A stretch of 45,310 bases of DNA, from positions 1 through 45,310 of the forward strand of contig JASCIV010000111.1 of NCBI GenBank assembly GCA_030374735.1, given 5' to 3'. The translations under genes were made by a program, and so were the position numbers. The notes under the pieces are model-generated. The model made no database searches and was not told the DNA's origin. It saw nothing but the letters and a program-made list of their open reading frames with translations. Shown one piece after another: positions 30,232 through 39,529 of this stretch. Position 1 is the first letter of the stretch. Each line of letters opens with the position of its first letter. The DNA comes from Gracilaria caudata (taxonomy: Eukaryota; Rhodophyta; Florideophyceae; Gracilariales; Gracilariaceae).

Positions 30232-31185
30232 ATGTCTTCTATCACCAGAAGTCTCCCGTCACCTAGACCGGTGCGGAAATTCCACTCCGTCGCCACGTAT
30301 CAACTGCCACGCGTTTTGTGCTTCGCGTCTCCAACGGCTTGCTTCGCAAGACGGGCCGGTCGAACCACTTCCCCGTCAAAGTATAGGCTGCAGCATCATT
30401 CCGAGTCACTCTACACTCTTGTAGCCGATACTCCTAACACAGCCCCGAATTACGTCCACATCCTTCCAATAGTTCATGCGCCCAACCAGCCAACTTCCAC
30501 GGATCTGCAAGTATGTTTACAAAAGCTAAATCCTCAACCGAACGCCCTCGTTCTAGAGCTCTGCACAGCACGCACACATTTACTTGAACAACACCCGTCG
30601 ATCAACACTACCACTGGCACACTGTCTCCCCAAAAACACCGACCATTTTCATTTCAGACGCTATTAGAGGCCATTCTACAACGACAAACAGCCACTCTAC
30701 AAAAAGCGTTACATGTTAACAACCCTTCGCAAACCTCTGAGCAGCTGCGACAAGCCGTTCAAACTTGGACAGAAGAATTGAAAAAACCCCAACGTTCTAT
30801 AATTCTCGGCGACAGAAGAATCGACAAAACGTTACGGCAGTGGGCCAATACGGCCTCCTTGTTCGAGAAGCTAATACTTCTGTTAGATGCAACAGCGGCC
30901 CCATTCGTTATGTATTTCCAGCCATCGTGGCAACAATTGCTTCGACGTGACGAACAGGTAGATAAGTGGCGTTCCCGATTGGCTGCTAGAGCACCTGCCG
31001 CTTTTCAATCGCTTTGCATCAACAGAGAGCTCCATATGACGTGGGCCGTTCGCGATAGTGCGCCTGTTTTGAATGTCGATTCGGTGGCGCTTGTTTGTGG
31101 TGTGTTGCATGCTAGGGCCATCGTTGAACTCTTAATGGATGGTCAAGTCATCGATATTGAAAGCTTGTCTAGCACAGACTGTTAA
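30232..31185 (+). CDS. TraB-domain family protein, probably organelle-targeted
   Basis: The TraB/PrgY/GumN family is a membrane-associated protease-like fold; eukaryotic members (TRABD) sit at mitochondria or plastids. The ATG at 30232 gives 317 residues; the frame opens further upstream only by a GTG and hydrophobic non-family sequence. Residues 1-50 are basic and Ser/Arg-rich, like an organelle presequence. Family blocks appear in order: NALVLELCTARTHLL (105-119, with the conserved Glu and Arg), ILGDRRIDKTLRQW (191-204, the GDR block), NRELHMTWAV (264-273, in place of the usual ERD block) and VALVCGVLHARAIVEL (285-300, where the usual GxGH has CGVLH). Some consensus residues differ, so it may be a divergent or inactive member. 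It lacks a clear C-terminal membrane region. Confidence 0.72.
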   Translation: MSSITRSLPSPRPVRKFHSVATYQLPRVLCFASPTACFARRAGRTTSPSKYRLQHHSESLYTLVADTPNTAPNYVHILPIVHAPNQPTSTDLQVCLQKLNPQPNALVLELCTARTHLLEQHPSINTTTGTLSPQKHRPFSFQTLLEAILQRQTATLQKALHVNNPSQTSEQLRQAVQTWTEELKKPQRSIILGDRRIDKTLRQWANTASLFEKLILLLDATAAPFVMYFQPSWQQLLRRDEQVDKWRSRLAARAPAAFQSLCINRELHMTWAVRDSAPVLNVDSVALVCGVLHARAIVELLMDGQVIDIESLSSTDC

Positions 31186-31410
31186 CACATGTCCAAGCGT
31201 TTTACTGCAATCTTACCCAAAAGGTTCAGTTAGTTTTTCAAAATCGCAGCTCTCGAACGGTTACAAGCGTAAAACGCATAACGAGCGCATCCTGTCAACG
31301 AAAAAGAAATAGAAACATGTTGCTTGTCTGTCCCGCGGACAACTAATTTCTTCTGACTACAGTCGATACAGGCGGATGATCATCACAAGACTGCCCAGGT
31401 TGAAAAAATA

Positions 31411-32556
31411 TCATCCATCCAGGGCAGTAGTCATAATGGATATGTCCCTGTCAGCACGTTCACAAACATGACTGAGATGTTGGATTCCCTGCAATTGATC
31501 GCTCAACAACTGTTTGATTGTATTCGCTGCCTTGGGGTCTCGAATCTCAACAGCAGGTTGTGTCTGTCGATTGAGAACGGTCGTTTCTGCAATTTCGACA
31601 AGATCGCTCAGTTTGTCCTTGAATTCAGCCGGAGCTGCAAGAGCTCTGGCAATGGTGTCCAATCTCTTCTTTCGTTCCGTCTCAGTTGGTGTTAGAACTC
31701 CACTGGAATCAACATTAGAGGCCTCTAACTCCACATTAGAGGCAATTCTGAGCAATTTTCTTGCAAGTTCGCGATGTCGCCGTCTATATGCAGCAAGTTT
31801 GGTGGATATCTCTGTGTCCACATCTCCGTCGATTTTCTTCAGAAGCTGTTCAATTTTGGAGAGAATGAGGAGATGTTCTTCGACTCGCTTGCTTTGCATG
31901 TTAGATCGTTGAATAAGATCATCAAAAAGATTCGCTTGTACGGGAACGAGACGTGATGGATCTGGATTTTTATCCACAGCTTCATCCCAAAGCTTCTCAT
32001 CCATATTAGAAGGTCTCTTGTATCTTGAAATATCGCCAGGTGCTACTCTATTGTACAGAGCGGTGTGAAAGTTGGATTCAGGATGTAACGGGTTGAGTTT
32101 CTCGATGACGTCGGTCAATGCACGAGGAAGACGCGAAGGCTGCTGTTGTTGCTGTGCCATTTGCGGTTGCGATGCACCAAACATAGAAGATCCGCCAAAA
32201 GCAGACGAAGACTGACCCCATATGGACTGACTTTGTGCACCAAACAAGCTCCCACTCGATTGAGGCTGGCCGAAAAGAGTCGACTGCGACTGTCCAAAAA
32301 GCGACTGACTCGATTGTCCGAAAAGAGATTGTGATTGTGGTTGGCCGAAAAGAGACTGGCTCTGTGATTGTCCAAACAAAGATTGAGATTGAGGTTGAGG
32401 TTGACCGAACAGCGATTGTGATTGTGGAGTTGATCCAAATAACGATTGCGACTGTGGCTGAGAAGAACCGAACCCAAACGAACCAGTGGCCTGGCTAGAA
32501 GCACCGAAGCCGAATGACGACTGCGCCTGGCTGGAGCCGCCAAAGTTAAACGCCAT
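31411..32556 (-). CDS. NUP54: nucleoporin Nup54 (central channel FG nucleoporin)
   Basis: A subunit of the Nup62-Nup58-Nup54 channel of the nuclear pore. 381 residues from ATG 32556, one exon. Residues 1-135 are FG repeats (many SLFGQ and FGFG units) spaced by Gln/Ser, the transport-factor-binding mesh. At about 150-215 is the Nup54 signature: LNPLHPESNFHTALYNRV, then YKRPSNMDEKLWDEAV and NPDPSRLVPVQANLFDDL. The rest (220-381) is helical coiled coil used to build the trimer. The protein is shorter than the ~500-residue animal and fungal forms, mainly in the FG part. The neighbouring TraB gene ends 225 bases away, convergent. Confidence 0.93.
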   Translation of the reverse strand: MAFNFGGSSQAQSSFGFGASSQATGSFGFGSSQPQSQSLFGSTPQSQSLFGQPQPQSQSLFGQSQSQSLFGQPQSQSLFGQSSQSLFGQSQSTLFGQPQSSGSLFGAQSQSIWGQSSSAFGGSSMFGASQPQMAQQQQQPSRLPRALTDVIEKLNPLHPESNFHTALYNRVAPGDISRYKRPSNMDEKLWDEAVDKNPDPSRLVPVQANLFDDLIQRSNMQSKRVEEHLLILSKIEQLLKKIDGDVDTEISTKLAAYRRRHRELARKLLRIASNVELEASNVDSSGVLTPTETERKKRLDTIARALAAPAEFKDKLSDLVEIAETTVLNRQTQPAVEIRDPKAANTIKQLLSDQLQGIQHLSHVCERADRDISIMTTALDG

Positions 32557-33489
32557 AACAAATGCAAAACACTGTAGCGCCTCCGACTTCCACGAAGAAG
32601 GAACTCTGTCAGAAAGATTGTTGTGATGATTTCAATCGATTCGTATTGACCCAGTTTGCCTCCGCGACGGATGAATGAAAAGCCCGTGCCCAGCTCAGGT
32701 TTTACCGAATGCCTTAATCCTGAGGAGCGTGTATGCAAACAGCAACAACACTTGCAAGTCAGAAGTGGGTACCGTCGGTACCAAGAGCATCTACACGTAG
32801 CTGCATTTCCCGGGTTATTTGAAATGGCTTGGAATTCGATAGAATTGCCATGCAGCCTGATCTAAACAAATCGATCAAGCCTAGTTTGAATGGCTCGCAA
32901 CAAGAGTACATTCCGGCCCATGATAATAGACGCCAAATGCTTTCAGGCCCTACCACAACGCCCGGCCTCTCCACGTGAGGGCACCACGCACGAAATAAAC
33001 ACACCTTCTCTCTCTGATAATAGATACCGTCGTACCATGTCCAGGTGAACGTGACGATCTTCGTCTACTTTTGAAGGTACGAGGGTACCGACCTAGATAC
33101 AAGAGGCCGTAGCCCTATACCTACATCTCTCTGGAACGCTTTTCAGACTGAGAGCTCCAATGTTTCCAAGATGAGTTTTGATACAGAAGGATGATGATTC
33201 ATGCGACGAAGTTCGTAACTAGAGACATCATCGAGTGCCAGGACGGTCCCAACAACTCATTCACTGCGAAAAATCGACGCTATGCTAACTCAGGATTTTG
33301 TGATCGAGTGCCGAGTAGCGTTGCTTGATGCGGCACCGTTTACATATAATGTTAGGTACCAAAGGCACGGTGGACTCAAATTTATGGGAAACCGTTACTC
33401 TACTTCCGCGCTTAAAGATGGATGGTAGTTTACAAGATGCAAATAACCATTGTAGAGTACAATCATGACGTTTTCAACAATGCTTTACT
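32557..33489. other. 0.9-kb intergenic region
   Basis: It holds the Nup54 promoter at its left end and the SDR 3' region at its right end. Several GGTACC-type words (GGGTACCGTCGGTACC near 32766, GGGTACCG near 33083) occur. No gene is visible. Confidence 0.45.
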
Positions 33490-34317
33490 TTACAGTGGCT
33501 TCATAGCCTCGGGATCCATCATTTGGTCGATAAGAGAATTTCCCAATTTCATAGAGAGGTCGGCAGGAATAGTTCTCATAATGGTAGTGGAAACCTTGTT
33601 CTTAACTCCTGGAATGTAGAGAGCCCTTCCGCTCGCGAAAGCAGCAAGAGACTCAGCTACACATTGCTGAGGACTCATCGCAGAAAAGCCACCCCTTTCA
33701 TAATCCAATTCGTTTCTGCGAGCACGACTCGCCTCGGTGTCAATCACTCCTGGTTCGATCACAGTGGTATTAACCTCGTACTTCTTAAGCTCCTCCCTCA
33801 GAATTCTTCCAAAACACGATACAAAGCTTTTCGAAGCGCTATATGTTGCATAGTAAGGCGTCGGAGAAGATAAGACGCTGCTGATAAGGATTACGCCCCC
33901 CTTCTTTCTGTCAATCATCATCCTTCCAAACGAATGACTCAACGAAACAAGTGCTTTGCAATTCAAATCAATTAGCTTACTGTGCGATGCAATTGTCTCT
34001 CTAAAGAAAGACCCGTATACTCCTATACCTGCATTGTTAACAAGCAAGCCAATCTCAATGTCTTCACAAGTCGTCACAACTAGATCACAACCACCATCGG
34101 AGGTTAAATCAGCTGCGATGCATCGAGTCTGCACGGCATATTTCTCACGGAGGGAGGCTGCATGGTCATTCAAAAGTGCTTCACGACGCGCTACCAATAC
34201 CACGTTTAAGCCGGCTTCCGCTAGTTGCGATGCAAACTCTGCTCCAATTCCGGCGGATGCTCCTGTCACAAGAGTCCAGGGTCCGTATTTTTCGACGAAA
34301 TTGGATGGAAGTCCCAT
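33490..34317 (-). CDS. short-chain dehydrogenase/reductase (classical SDR)
   Basis: NAD(P)-dependent oxidoreductase of 275 residues. I chose ATG 34317 (MGLPSNFVEKYGPW) because the cofactor fold begins right after it; the 29 residues that an upstream ATG at 34404 would add could be a leader but are not conserved-looking. Cofactor motif TGASAGIG at 18-25, NNAG at 94-97, catalytic Ser in LISSVL (146-147), and the Y159-x3-K163 pair in YSASK. R43-R44 after the second strand (VARR) favours NADP(H). The shape resembles the KAR/DltE-like oxoacyl reductases. The substrate is unknown. No membrane segment. Confidence 0.88.
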   Translation of the reverse strand: MGLPSNFVEKYGPWTLVTGASAGIGAEFASQLAEAGLNVVLVARREALLNDHAASLREKYAVQTRCIAADLTSDGGCDLVVTTCEDIEIGLLVNNAGIGVYGSFFRETIASHSKLIDLNCKALVSLSHSFGRMMIDRKKGGVILISSVLSSPTPYYATYSASKSFVSCFGRILREELKKYEVNTTVIEPGVIDTEASRARRNELDYERGGFSAMSPQQCVAESLAAFASGRALYIPGVKNKVSTTIMRTIPADLSMKLGNSLIDQMMDPEAMKPL

Positions 34318-36036
34318 TCTGACAACGTTCAAGACACTCAAAGAGGGGCAAGCTATTTTACACTGGTTGCAAGCAGCTTTTCCGACGGGAAAGCAAGGTA
34401 TCAAAATGACTTTGTTGGGTACAGAGTCAAAATGACTTCGTCAGGTTAACATTGTTATAGTTTCGATATCAGGCTGCCTAACTGAAGCATGGAACAATCT
34501 GTATCTGGAAGATTAACATTCTGTTGCAATCTGAATCTCGGCTAATGAAAAGCGGCGGAGTCGGCAGATAGAAGAGGATATGAATCAGAGTGCGTCTCAT
34601 GCATACACCTTCGTATTATAAAGCAAGACAGTGCTTCCAGGGCTTGACCAATCCCCAGTCGGTCGATGTGGCTGTGAGTTTGGGGCTCATCCTTGGGCAA
34701 ATTTCGAACACCACCAATCACCGTAGTGCATGTCCTCTCTATAAGCATTACTCTCCAAACAAGGCGATGGGACTTGATGATTCACACACTGCCGTTCTCG
34801 AATGATGAGCCAAACGCAAGATTGATTGCGGCGGGCAACAAATTCAGCCAGAGGTGTACCGATGATCGACATGAACATTGTACGAAGAACTGTTTGATCT
34901 GTAGCAGAGCCCTACGCAGTGCAAAACGACTTCCGACATTGGGCACATTCGAAGAACACAATAGCATAGCTACCCTTCATACCTTCGTGCATTGCAGTTT
35001 TGCGTCTTCCGCTCCAGTCCACTTCGGGATACACAAAATGTTGAACCCATAAAACAAAGAGCAAAGCGCTATGCGTGAAAGTGTGAGGTTTTTGAAAACC
35101 ACCTCAGATATCATCTTGACATGTGTGAAGCATGTTTTCAGGTCTGAATCGAAAGACCCTGAAGCTTCATGTGCAGACTGCGTTTGTGTAAAAGCCGATG
35201 GGCATCAGTCTCAAGCTGTTATTATCCCACCGCTGTGTGTTCGCCTTCAGTTCCTCTGTTCTGGCTCCCGCCTGCGTATACGCTGCTGTGGGTTATGGGG
35301 TTGCTCTGTCGGAATCTGAGCAAATGCTATCAGCAGCAAAATTTGCTGATGTTGATATCCAAACAATCTCATTACCTTCGACGAAGTGTGGCATTTATTT
35401 TAATTCCTAGGACCTTGCGTTAGGCGAGATCTCGGCATAATAAAAGATCGGGCTGCGAGCTCGCGCGGAGGCCGACCGCGGAGCAAGCCCAGAGGGCATC
35501 CCCGTTCGTGCCTGTTCTTCCTCGCCACCCGAAACCAAAGACCAAGCCTCCTTGTGTCCCTTGCTCCTCCGCTGCGTCACGACGACACCCTTTCCACGTC
35601 TCTCCGCTTCTGGTGTCTACCATACGAAGGGTAAGGCTACTGTTGATCATTGCTGTCAACATGTTTGAACAAAGCCTCGTGTTGTATCTTCAAAGGGATT
35701 TCGAACAATTTTCGAATTACAACAACTTTCTTTGTTACCCTTTGTACAAAGTTCGTACGTGTGCTTGCTTCTCAGCTGGTCCTCCTACCGTACTGTAAGT
35801 TTGAGCACAATGGTCGCAATCATGGACCGGTGAAACCTCGCAGCTCATGCATCACCGTCAAACCGTGTAGCCATCTCTCCCTCGTCGTGTCCTTGGAGCG
35901 AGTTACAGCCCATTCACTGACCCACCCAGAGACCGTCATACAAGGGTATGCGGCATCAACTAATAGAGGGAAAGTGTGCTGCGCGATTGAAACTCATTTG
36001 CTTCTAATCGCATTGCATTAACTTTTTCATGAACTA
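34318..36036. other. 1.7-kb intergenic region
   Basis: ORFs up to ~120 codons (34693-35052, plus; 35650-36021, plus) show no recognisable domain and overlap others on both strands. The motif TACGAAGGGTA occurs at 35623-35633. I see no RNA gene. Confidence 0.45.
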
Positions 36037-36126
36037 TCGTGGAAGATGAACACAGATGCGCTATAGTGCATTCTTGCAGCGTCGTAGAAGATGAACACAG
36101 ACCCGTTATGGTACATTTTGGGAGCT
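36037..36126 (+). repeat. 45-bp tandem duplication covering the hydrolase start codon
   Basis: Copies 36037-36081 and 36082-36126 share TCGTnGAAGATGAACACAGA and further matches (roughly a quarter of the bases differ). Each copy has the ATG. In the first copy (ATG 36046) the frame closes after six codons at TAG 36064. The second is the real start of the hydrolase. Because the period is 45, both are in the same frame. Confidence 0.7.
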
Positions 36127-37095
36127 GTGGTTGCTGCTTGTGCATTATTGGCATTATCATTGCTGATAGTGTTACCAATCTTGGTGGCGAATCCACCATG
36201 GCATCTGCCAAGCCCAGGAAAAGCACTTCAGGACAAGAATATCCCGCTTTCGTGGATTGGTGCCACCCATCCGACGCAACTCAACCTTGCGTTTCAAGAT
36301 GTTACTTTTCCTACACCCGCAGGTCTCACCCTTAGAGGTTGGTTGATACCCGCAACCAACACCGCACACAGCAATCCCTCTCCAGTTGCAGTTGCATGTG
36401 TCCATGGTGCAGGGCGCGACCGGCGCGCGTTTTTGCGTCATGCAATCTTCCTCACAGAGGCAGGATTCGATGTTCTCCTGTTTGATTGCTCAAATCATGG
36501 AGCGAGTGACGGTTTTCGTATGTGGCCCCGTGGTCCTTGGCCAGGTCGAGCCGTGTCTCTTGGAAAGCGTGAACATGTTGACGTCATATCAGCAGTTCGA
36601 TTTCTCAAGTCGCGTGGCACGGGGCGCGTTGCAGTACTCGGTACCTCTCAAGGAGCTTCTTCGGCCATTATAGCAGGCGCAAAGTGTAATCAAATTGATG
36701 CTTTGGTTTTAGAAAACCCGTTCTCTTCACCGGAAGTTCTGCTTCGTCATATAGTCGCGACTGTTCTGAAGAAGATTCCTATGCCGTTTGTCGACGTTGT
36801 TATGACGCCATCGGTATTTTGGCTCTCACTCCTGCATACCGGTAATTTCCCATCGTCAGTGAAAGCTATTGACTTCGTGTCGAATGTAACTGTCCCCGTT
36901 CTGTTTATCCATGGCACTGCTGACGCTTTGGTACATCACAGAGAGTCGGAAATACTACACACTGCAGCTTCAACGGAACACAAAGAACTGTGGCTCGTAG
37001 AAAATGCGCCGCATACGCAATGCTTTAACACGAGACCCGAAGATTACCGAATCAAAGTAACCAAATTCCTGAGCACTTACCTCGTGGACGCCTAA
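36091..37095 (+). CDS. membrane-anchored alpha/beta hydrolase (S33/ABHD-like)
   Basis: Serine hydrolase of 334 residues, probably a lipase, esterase or peptidase anchored to a membrane. Residues 7-33 form one N-terminal helix (ILGAVVAACALLALSLL). The fold then shows the oxyanion strand VACVHGAGRD (HGAG at 105-108), FDCSNHGASDG, the nucleophile elbow GTSQG with Ser186, Asp278 in HGTAD and His308 in APHTQ, a complete triad in the right order. Length fits ABHD13/BEM46-like or FrsA-like proteins. The substrate cannot be read from sequence. The upstream 45-bp duplicate places a short uORF in the leader if transcription begins before 36046. Confidence 0.87.
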   Translation: MNTDPLWYILGAVVAACALLALSLLIVLPILVANPPWHLPSPGKALQDKNIPLSWIGATHPTQLNLAFQDVTFPTPAGLTLRGWLIPATNTAHSNPSPVAVACVHGAGRDRRAFLRHAIFLTEAGFDVLLFDCSNHGASDGFRMWPRGPWPGRAVSLGKREHVDVISAVRFLKSRGTGRVAVLGTSQGASSAIIAGAKCNQIDALVLENPFSSPEVLLRHIVATVLKKIPMPFVDVVMTPSVFWLSLLHTGNFPSSVKAIDFVSNVTVPVLFIHGTADALVHHRESEILHTAASTEHKELWLVENAPHTQCFNTRPEDYRIKVTKFLSTYLVDA

Positions 37096-37432
37096 TCTTA
37101 TGAAACTGCTATGAATGAACCTAAACTTGGCTAGCGAAACAGACATACAGCATGACTTTCGAGACTATCACAGTTGTTGCGGTTACTAATGCTGAGATAC
37201 TATTCGCCGATCCAGACATGTTTCAAACCTTGTGATCGGCAACAGTCTTGACTTATATCTCAACCGCATCAGAACTTTTGGCTTTCATTTTCGGTGCTTT
37301 GAAGAGTTCTTCACTTTCTCGGGACTTTGGTTTGGTTTTTTTATAACGACTTCCTTCAAAGAAGTTTCATTTCAGTCGGAAAGAACCATTCCACCCTGAT
37401 GGAACTTCAAGGATTTTTTAGTTGAAAGATAG
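37096..37432. other. intergenic, nothing recognised
   Basis: This lies between the hydrolase stop and the weak ORF at 37433. The DNA is T-rich near 37330-37345. No feature is supported. Confidence 0.4.
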
Positions 37433-37825
37433 ATGCCAAGTCGGACGATGAGCTCTTTTGGAGTGCAAAGCGCGTTAGCAATGGGTTACATCCAATACGA
37501 ACTGCGTTTCACCCTGTTAGTTCTGCTCGTGCACAACCTTGCCTCTTCATCTTCGTTGTTGACATCTGCCGTGTCAGGTGCAATCGAGTTTGTGTTTCCC
37601 ACGCGCATAAAAAGCGGCGAGAATTTTCCGTGTTGGAAATTGACTGTAACTCTGTACGGAAGCAATTACGCAACTGTATGTCCCGCGTATGAGAGGAATA
37701 GCGTCAGTGATGGGAAACGGAGTAAGCTTGATAAGGGGTATCTCGTCAATAGAAGACTCCAAGTCTTAGTGCGAGTCGCGAAAGGCTCTCAACCTGAATC
37801 ATGGCTCGAAGTTGACACCGTTTAG
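37433..37825 (+). CDS. hypothetical protein with possible signal peptide
   Basis: 130-residue ORF. After ATGs at 37433 and in MGYIQYELRF there is a hydrophobic run (FTLLVLLVHNLASSSSLL) like a signal peptide, then SAVSGAIEFVFPTRIKSG and two Cys. It overlaps the last ~80 bases of the minus-strand orphan gene, tail to tail. No family is recognised; it may be a chance ORF. Confidence 0.25.
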   Translation: MPSRTMSSFGVQSALAMGYIQYELRFTLLVLLVHNLASSSSLLTSAVSGAIEFVFPTRIKSGENFPCWKLTVTLYGSNYATVCPAYERNSVSDGKRSKLDKGYLVNRRLQVLVRVAKGSQPESWLEVDTV

Positions 37826-38870
37826 AGTAGTCAAATATTGCATCGGAGGACACCACGAAGGAACTTCGTGGACGGCCGTGAGCAGCGATCTTGCCCCACG
37901 GAGCAGTAGCAGATATCGTAACTCCAGAACTATCATATTGGCTAGAAAGCTTGGAAGTGGTGGTGACAAGAGCACCTTTCAAAACGTGTGTCATAGTTTG
38001 CTCTACGTCAATAATCTGAGTATCAAAACTAATCTTCGATATCGAACCACCCTTGGAAAAGTGATATATTCCCACCCTCCGCCGCTGAAATTCATATGAG
38101 ATCTTACAAGGTTTCCGCATTAGTTGAAGCTCTCCAGGGCCGCTTTTTGGTTCGCGTTCCCAAATTAGGCATGGGGCGTTTTCACCACCTGCCCATAGTG
38201 GGGCCTGAAGTTTGGGTGTAATGCGTAGGGGATTGTTACGTATTCGAATTGAAATGATATGCTGAAAGGCTTCGAGGGAGTAGAGAGCTCTTGTATATTG
38301 CTCGTTCCATTTATGCTCGAGCTCATGGCGCAATCGTAGCTCCCCAGTGCGACTTCTGCTTCGCTGCTTTATGCAGGGTGGCAGCAACTTCGACAAGTTT
38401 CTCGCCTGCGATGTTAGAAATGCACTGTTCCTAAACGCTGGAAGAGTGACTAAGCGTCTAAGATGGACGCTGATATTAATCCTTTTGGAAGGATGTAACC
38501 TCATATTGACAGTGCCGTGTTCTGTATCTCTTACATTCATCGAAAGTGAAACATTGGTGTCGGCGCGCTGTAATCCAAACAGCCAGTGCCGCTTGTGGTA
38601 TTCGATTTTTTCCCCAGAGTGCAGTAGTTCTGAAGAGTCCGCCGCCAATGAAGCGCGTCGAGATGACGCAGTTGGTTGCGGGGTTCTATGTCGCTTGGCG
38701 GACTTCCTCAGCTCAACTTTACCCTTTCCTGTATTTCTCTCACAGACAGATGCAGTTACAGATGAGCTTTGTCCCAGGCGTGCTTTAACCAAGTGGAATA
38801 TCGGAAGCGATCCGGATTCATTCGGTAAAGGTAGCGGAGCAGTACGAGAATGGTTGAAACGCTGTGGCAT
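37746..38870 (-). CDS. orphan protein, unknown function
   Basis: An unbroken 374-codon frame, far longer than chance would give in DNA of this composition, so I take it as a gene. The first ~80 residues are basic and Ser/Arg/Pro-rich and could be an organelle presequence. The rest alternates hydrophobic and polar residues in short stretches (TNVSLSMNV, GTVNMRLHPSKRINISVHL, HIISIRIRNNP, ALVTTTSKL, SGVTISATAPWGKI), which suggests a beta-strand-rich fold and perhaps an outer-membrane barrel. No catalytic motif or known domain is seen. It could instead be a multi-strand lipid-binding protein. The start at 38870 is the first ATG of the frame. Confidence 0.55.
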   Translation of the reverse strand: MPQRFNHSRTAPLPLPNESGSLPIFHLVKARLGQSSSVTASVCERNTGKGKVELRKSAKRHRTPQPTASSRRASLAADSSELLHSGEKIEYHKRHWLFGLQRADTNVSLSMNVRDTEHGTVNMRLHPSKRINISVHLRRLVTLPAFRNSAFLTSQARNLSKLLPPCIKQRSRSRTGELRLRHELEHKWNEQYTRALYSLEAFQHIISIRIRNNPLRITPKLQAPLWAGGENAPCLIWEREPKSGPGELQLMRKPCKISYEFQRRRVGIYHFSKGGSISKISFDTQIIDVEQTMTHVLKGALVTTTSKLSSQYDSSGVTISATAPWGKIAAHGRPRSSFVVSSDAIFDYSKRCQLRAMIQVESLSRLALRLGVFY

Positions 38871-39369
38871 GATGGACCATTAACGGAAACCAGGGAACCA
38901 GCGATAATCTCAATTGCTGTAGGGGAGGTGGTGGCTCTTCGGCTTGTGCGACTGGTAGGTTCTCCACTCTGGCTGAGCGACGTGCTTTGCGAGATCTACA
39001 CGTATTGTTTGCACGGCAAGATGTGCATCATGTGCGTTTCCGCAACAATTGACCTGAACAGAGTGTGTTTCCCTGGTGGAGTAGTTTCCTCTCAGATGCC
39101 CCTGCACAGCGCATTAATGGCCGATGTGCTCTTCAATCACGAGCGTGAAGATCTTCACAGCGCGCCGTAATAGGGATCAAATATGGTCATGATGATCATG
39201 ATGAAGATCTCTCAGGTGGGACATGACATGACAAGCGAAAGCTGAGCAGGATCACTGCCGTGTGCACACGGTTCCCTGCACGAATTGTCAGGGCTCCTCG
39301 AGAACAACCAATCATGCAACGTCATCACCCACGCTATCCCCATGCCCCTTGCGAGACCGATTTTGATCA
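38871..39369. other. intergenic between the orphan gene and the transposon
   Basis: No gene is seen. TTAA words at 38881-38884 and 39114-39117 could mark insertion sites of a piggyBac-like element, but neither is tied to a visible end. Confidence 0.4.
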
Positions 39370-39476
39370 CGCTGGCCAGCAAGATTTTGCGAGAATTAGA
39401 GAGAATCTCGCTGGCCAGCGAGATGTTCTTTGTGTAGCAGCGAGAGCTTCTCGCTACTACAGTGAGAGCTCTCGCA
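39370..39476. repeat. cluster of palindromes, possible left subterminal region
   Basis: CGCTGGCCAGCAAGATT at 39370-39386 pairs with GAATCTCGCTGGCCAGCG ending at 39420. AGCGAGAGCTTCTCGCT at about 39439-39455 and GAGAGCTCTC near 39464-39473 are further palindromes. The word GCGAGAG recurs here and in the right arm (near 45080-45157), as transposase-binding subterminal repeats would. Confidence 0.5.
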
Positions 39477-39529
39477 TGCGCGCCGTCGCTCTCGCACCGT
39501 AGCTCGTCTCTCCTCCTAGCTGCTGTTGT

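Noticed and set aside
34693..35052. 119-codon ORF with a few Cys/His
   Set aside because: The Cys spacing does not fit a known zinc finger and opposite-strand ORFs of similar length overlap it.
39114..39117. TTAA as the left target site of the transposon
   Set aside because: TTAA is common and without the right end no duplication can be shown; homology of the element is not visible this far left.
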